A stretch of DNA of 6,970 bases from an uncultured Acinetobacter sp. Its GTDB lineage: Bacteria; Pseudomonadota; Gammaproteobacteria; Pseudomonadales; Moraxellaceae. Of this stretch, positions 5,704-6,970 are shown piece by piece. The notes under the pieces are model-generated. The model was not told the origin of the DNA, did no database searches, and saw only the letters and a list, made by a program, of their open reading frames with translations. Position numbers and translations under genes: made by a program. Each line of letters begins with the position of its first letter. The first letter of the stretch is position 1. The stretch lies in NCBI GenBank assembly GCA_900771065.1, contig CAAGMP010000314.1, positions 1 to 6,970 on the forward strand. The letters run 5' to 3'.

Positions 5704-6573
5704 TTAAGTTCGAATTTTAATTTCATAGCCTGTATATTTACGAATATTAATTACGCCTGTATCCAAAAGTAAATATTGCCCTTTAATACCATGTAATTTT
5801 CCACGAATTATTGGGGTCTTATCCAAATTATGTGATTTAATTTTTTCAGGATAATGTTGAATCGGGTAAATAAATTCACGTTGCGTTTCTTGGTTTAATA
5901 TTTCTATATTTTCATTAAATTCCAATTTTTGTTGAAATTGATCACGAATAAGCATAATTTGATTGGAAAATTCATCTAATATTTGTTCTCGAATTTCAAT
6001 TAAATTTAATGGTTCAGCATCGCCTTTTAACAGCTTTCTCCAATCGGTTTTATCTGCGATTTGGCTGGCAAACATGGTTTCAAGCTGCCCAGATAAACGA
6101 CGTGATCCAACTTGCATAATCGGTAAAGCTTGTGTTGCTCCTTGATCTAACCAACGTGTTGGCATTTGCCCTAAACGTGTAATCCCTATTTTAAGCGCAC
6201 TTGAATTGGCTAAATATACAATATGTGGCTGAAAACAAACATTTTTTGCAAATTCATCTTCACGGCATGTACCCAAATCATAATGACACGTTTCAGGTTT
6301 CATAATACACAGATCACAACTGGCTTTCGTTTTAAAGCATTTAAAACAGTGACCTTGCGAAAAAGATTTTGAGGTTTTACTACCACAAGAAGTACAATAA
6401 ATACGGTTAGTCCATTCAATTTCAATTTCTTCACCAAGTGTGAAAGGTAAATTAATTTCTGATTGGTCTAAAATAAATTTGTATTCAACATTTGCTCTGT
6501 GCGTCTGATGATCAGTTACACTAAGATCGGTTAAGTTGGCGCGCATTTTATAGCAAATGCCTTGTAATTCCAT
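5704..6573 (-). CDS. DUF2797-type Cys-rich protein of unknown function
   Basis: The protein resembles the DUF2797 family by recall; its biochemical role is not known to me. From ATG 6573 it has 289 residues. An N-terminal part (1-57) precedes a Cys-rich region: C60-x2-C63, C76-x2-C79, C86-x2-C89, Cys96-His97, Cys103 and Cys113, which could hold two zinc ions or a cluster. Next comes PHIVYLANSSALKIGITR (116-133), then PTRWLDQGA and Glu165, a pattern that resembles a GIY-YIG nuclease core. The C-terminal part includes IIRGKLHGIKGQYLLLDTGVINIRKY, probably a small beta domain. The frame extends upstream to 6630, but that start would overlap the divergent gene and has no family-like sequence; ATG 6573 has GTGAG 7 nt upstream. 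It converges on fdx and shares its terminator. Confidence 0.85.
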   Translation of the reverse strand: MELQGICYKMRANLTDLSVTDHQTHRANVEYKFILDQSEINLPFTLGEEIEIEWTNRIYCTSCGSKTSKSFSQGHCFKCFKTKASCDLCIMKPETCHYDLGTCREDEFAKNVCFQPHIVYLANSSALKIGITRLGQMPTRWLDQGATQALPIMQVGSRRLSGQLETMFASQIADKTDWRKLLKGDAEPLNLIEIREQILDEFSNQIMLIRDQFQQKLEFNENIEILNQETQREFIYPIQHYPEKIKSHNLDKTPIIRGKLHGIKGQYLLLDTGVINIRKYTGYEIKIRT

Positions 6574-6588
6574 AAGATACTCACTTTT

Positions 6589-6594
6589 AAAGGA
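6589..6594 (+). promoter_or_regulatory. Ribosome binding site of the DUF6231-like gene
   Basis: AAAGGA lies 7 nt before ATG 6602, inside the 28-bp gap between the divergent starts. It fixes the start of the + strand gene and, because the longer - strand frame would run across it, it favours ATG 6573 for the DUF2797-type gene. Confidence 0.75.
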
Positions 6595-6601
6595 TGCAGC
6601 C

Positions 6602-6970
6602 ATGTCGAATGAGCATGTTATTATTGCCATGTTGCAGGATTTATCTCAACAACAGCACATTCAAACTGCATTATGTATTGGTCAAAATCTTGAGCAATAC
6701 AACCATAATCACGTAATTCAATGGCAATATTTTAAACCATCTGAGTTTTTAAATCTGCCTTTTACGCAGCGTTATGATTTTGGTTTTGTTGATTTAAATC
6801 GTGAATTTTCACATTTAACTTCACAACAAAAATCACAAATTTTAGTCAAGCTGCGAGACTTATTTGTAAAAAGCATTTTAGTTTGGTCAACCTCAGATGA
6901 TCAAAAAATGTTACGTTCTTTAGGTTTTACTCAACTTAACGATCAGCAAAAGAGTTTATGGCAGTTTAAT
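6602..6970 (+). CDS. Small DUF6231-like protein, 3' truncated by the window
   Basis: The frame starts at ATG 6602 and stays open to the window end, giving the first 123 residues (MSNEHVIIAMLQDLSQQQHI...). The start is supported by AAAGGA (6589-6594) 7 nt upstream. Residues around IQTALCIGQNLEQY and YDFGFVDLNREF, followed by a helical segment and KSILVWSTSDDQKMLRSLGF, suggest an alternating beta-alpha layout like a reduced methyltransferase-type Rossmann fold. No clear glycine-rich SAM-binding loop is seen, so enzyme activity should not be assumed. By recall it resembles the DUF6231 family, which I believe is often next to DUF2797 genes; this is from memory and uncertain. No Cys ligand cluster, signal peptide or membrane segment is visible. 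It is divergent from the DUF2797-type gene with 28 bp between starts. Confidence 0.75.
   Translation, partial: MSNEHVIIAMLQDLSQQQHIQTALCIGQNLEQYNHNHVIQWQYFKPSEFLNLPFTQRYDFGFVDLNREFSHLTSQQKSQILVKLRDLFVKSILVWSTSDDQKMLRSLGFTQLNDQQKSLWQFN
6620..6649 (-). promoter_or_regulatory. Candidate promoter of the DUF2797-type gene inside the divergent coding region
   Basis: On the - strand, TTGAGA (6644-6649, 5 of 6 consensus) and AATAAT (6620-6625, 5 of 6) are 18 bp apart. Transcription would begin near 6612, about 40 nt before ATG 6573. It lies wholly within the first codons of the + strand gene. Chance matches are common in AT-rich DNA, so confidence is low, but the position fits. Confidence 0.35.

Noticed and set aside
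6574..6630. Longer DUF2797-type protein starting at 6630 on the - strand
   Set aside because: It would overlap the divergent gene's start and ribosome site and adds 19 residues with no family support; the candidate promoter would begin transcription downstream of that codon.
1..6970. Mobile element, CRISPR array, tRNA, rRNA or prophage signal
   Set aside because: No repeat-spacer array, transposase, integrase or clear RNA gene was seen on reading; base composition is even across the window.

Overview
The window is AT-rich DNA from a gammaproteobacterium. The protein sequences and codon choice look like Moraxellaceae, most likely Acinetobacter; this comes from recalled family sequences, not a search. 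Most of it (about 260-5695) is a complete housekeeping iron-sulfur cluster assembly (ISC) operon on the + strand: iscR, iscS, iscU, iscA, hscB, hscA, fdx. It ends in a strong intrinsic terminator.

Layout. 3-224: the end of an unrecognised gene for a coiled-coil protein with a C-terminal membrane anchor. 225-328: the isc promoter region, with a near-consensus type 1 IscR operator lying on the -35 hexamer. 329-2021: iscR and iscS, one base apart. 2032-2058: a perfect 11-bp hairpin. 2101-2823: iscU and iscA. 2843-2872: a perfect 12-bp hairpin. 2899-5665: hscB, hscA and fdx, closely packed. 5666-5695: terminator, probably working in both directions. 5704-6573 (- strand): a Cys-rich DUF2797-type protein. 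6602-6970 (+ strand, cut by the window end): a small protein that resembles DUF6231. The last two genes are divergent, with only 28 bp between their start codons.

How the genes work together. IscS takes sulfur from cysteine and passes it to the scaffold IscU, where the [2Fe-2S] cluster is built with electrons from the ferredoxin Fdx. The J-protein HscB brings loaded IscU to the Hsp70 HscA, which recognises the LPPVK motif of IscU and helps release the cluster to carriers such as IscA. IscR is itself a [2Fe-2S] protein. When cluster supply is sufficient it should bind the operator and repress the operon. All key catalytic and ligand residues were found in all seven proteins.

What stands out. 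The operon differs from the E. coli layout: there is no iscR-iscS spacer, two hairpins divide the operon into iscRS, iscUA and hscBA-fdx, and iscX does not follow fdx. The least understood part is the DUF2797/DUF6231-like divergent pair. I see no mobile element, CRISPR array, tRNA or rRNA, and no evidence for a wholly new system.
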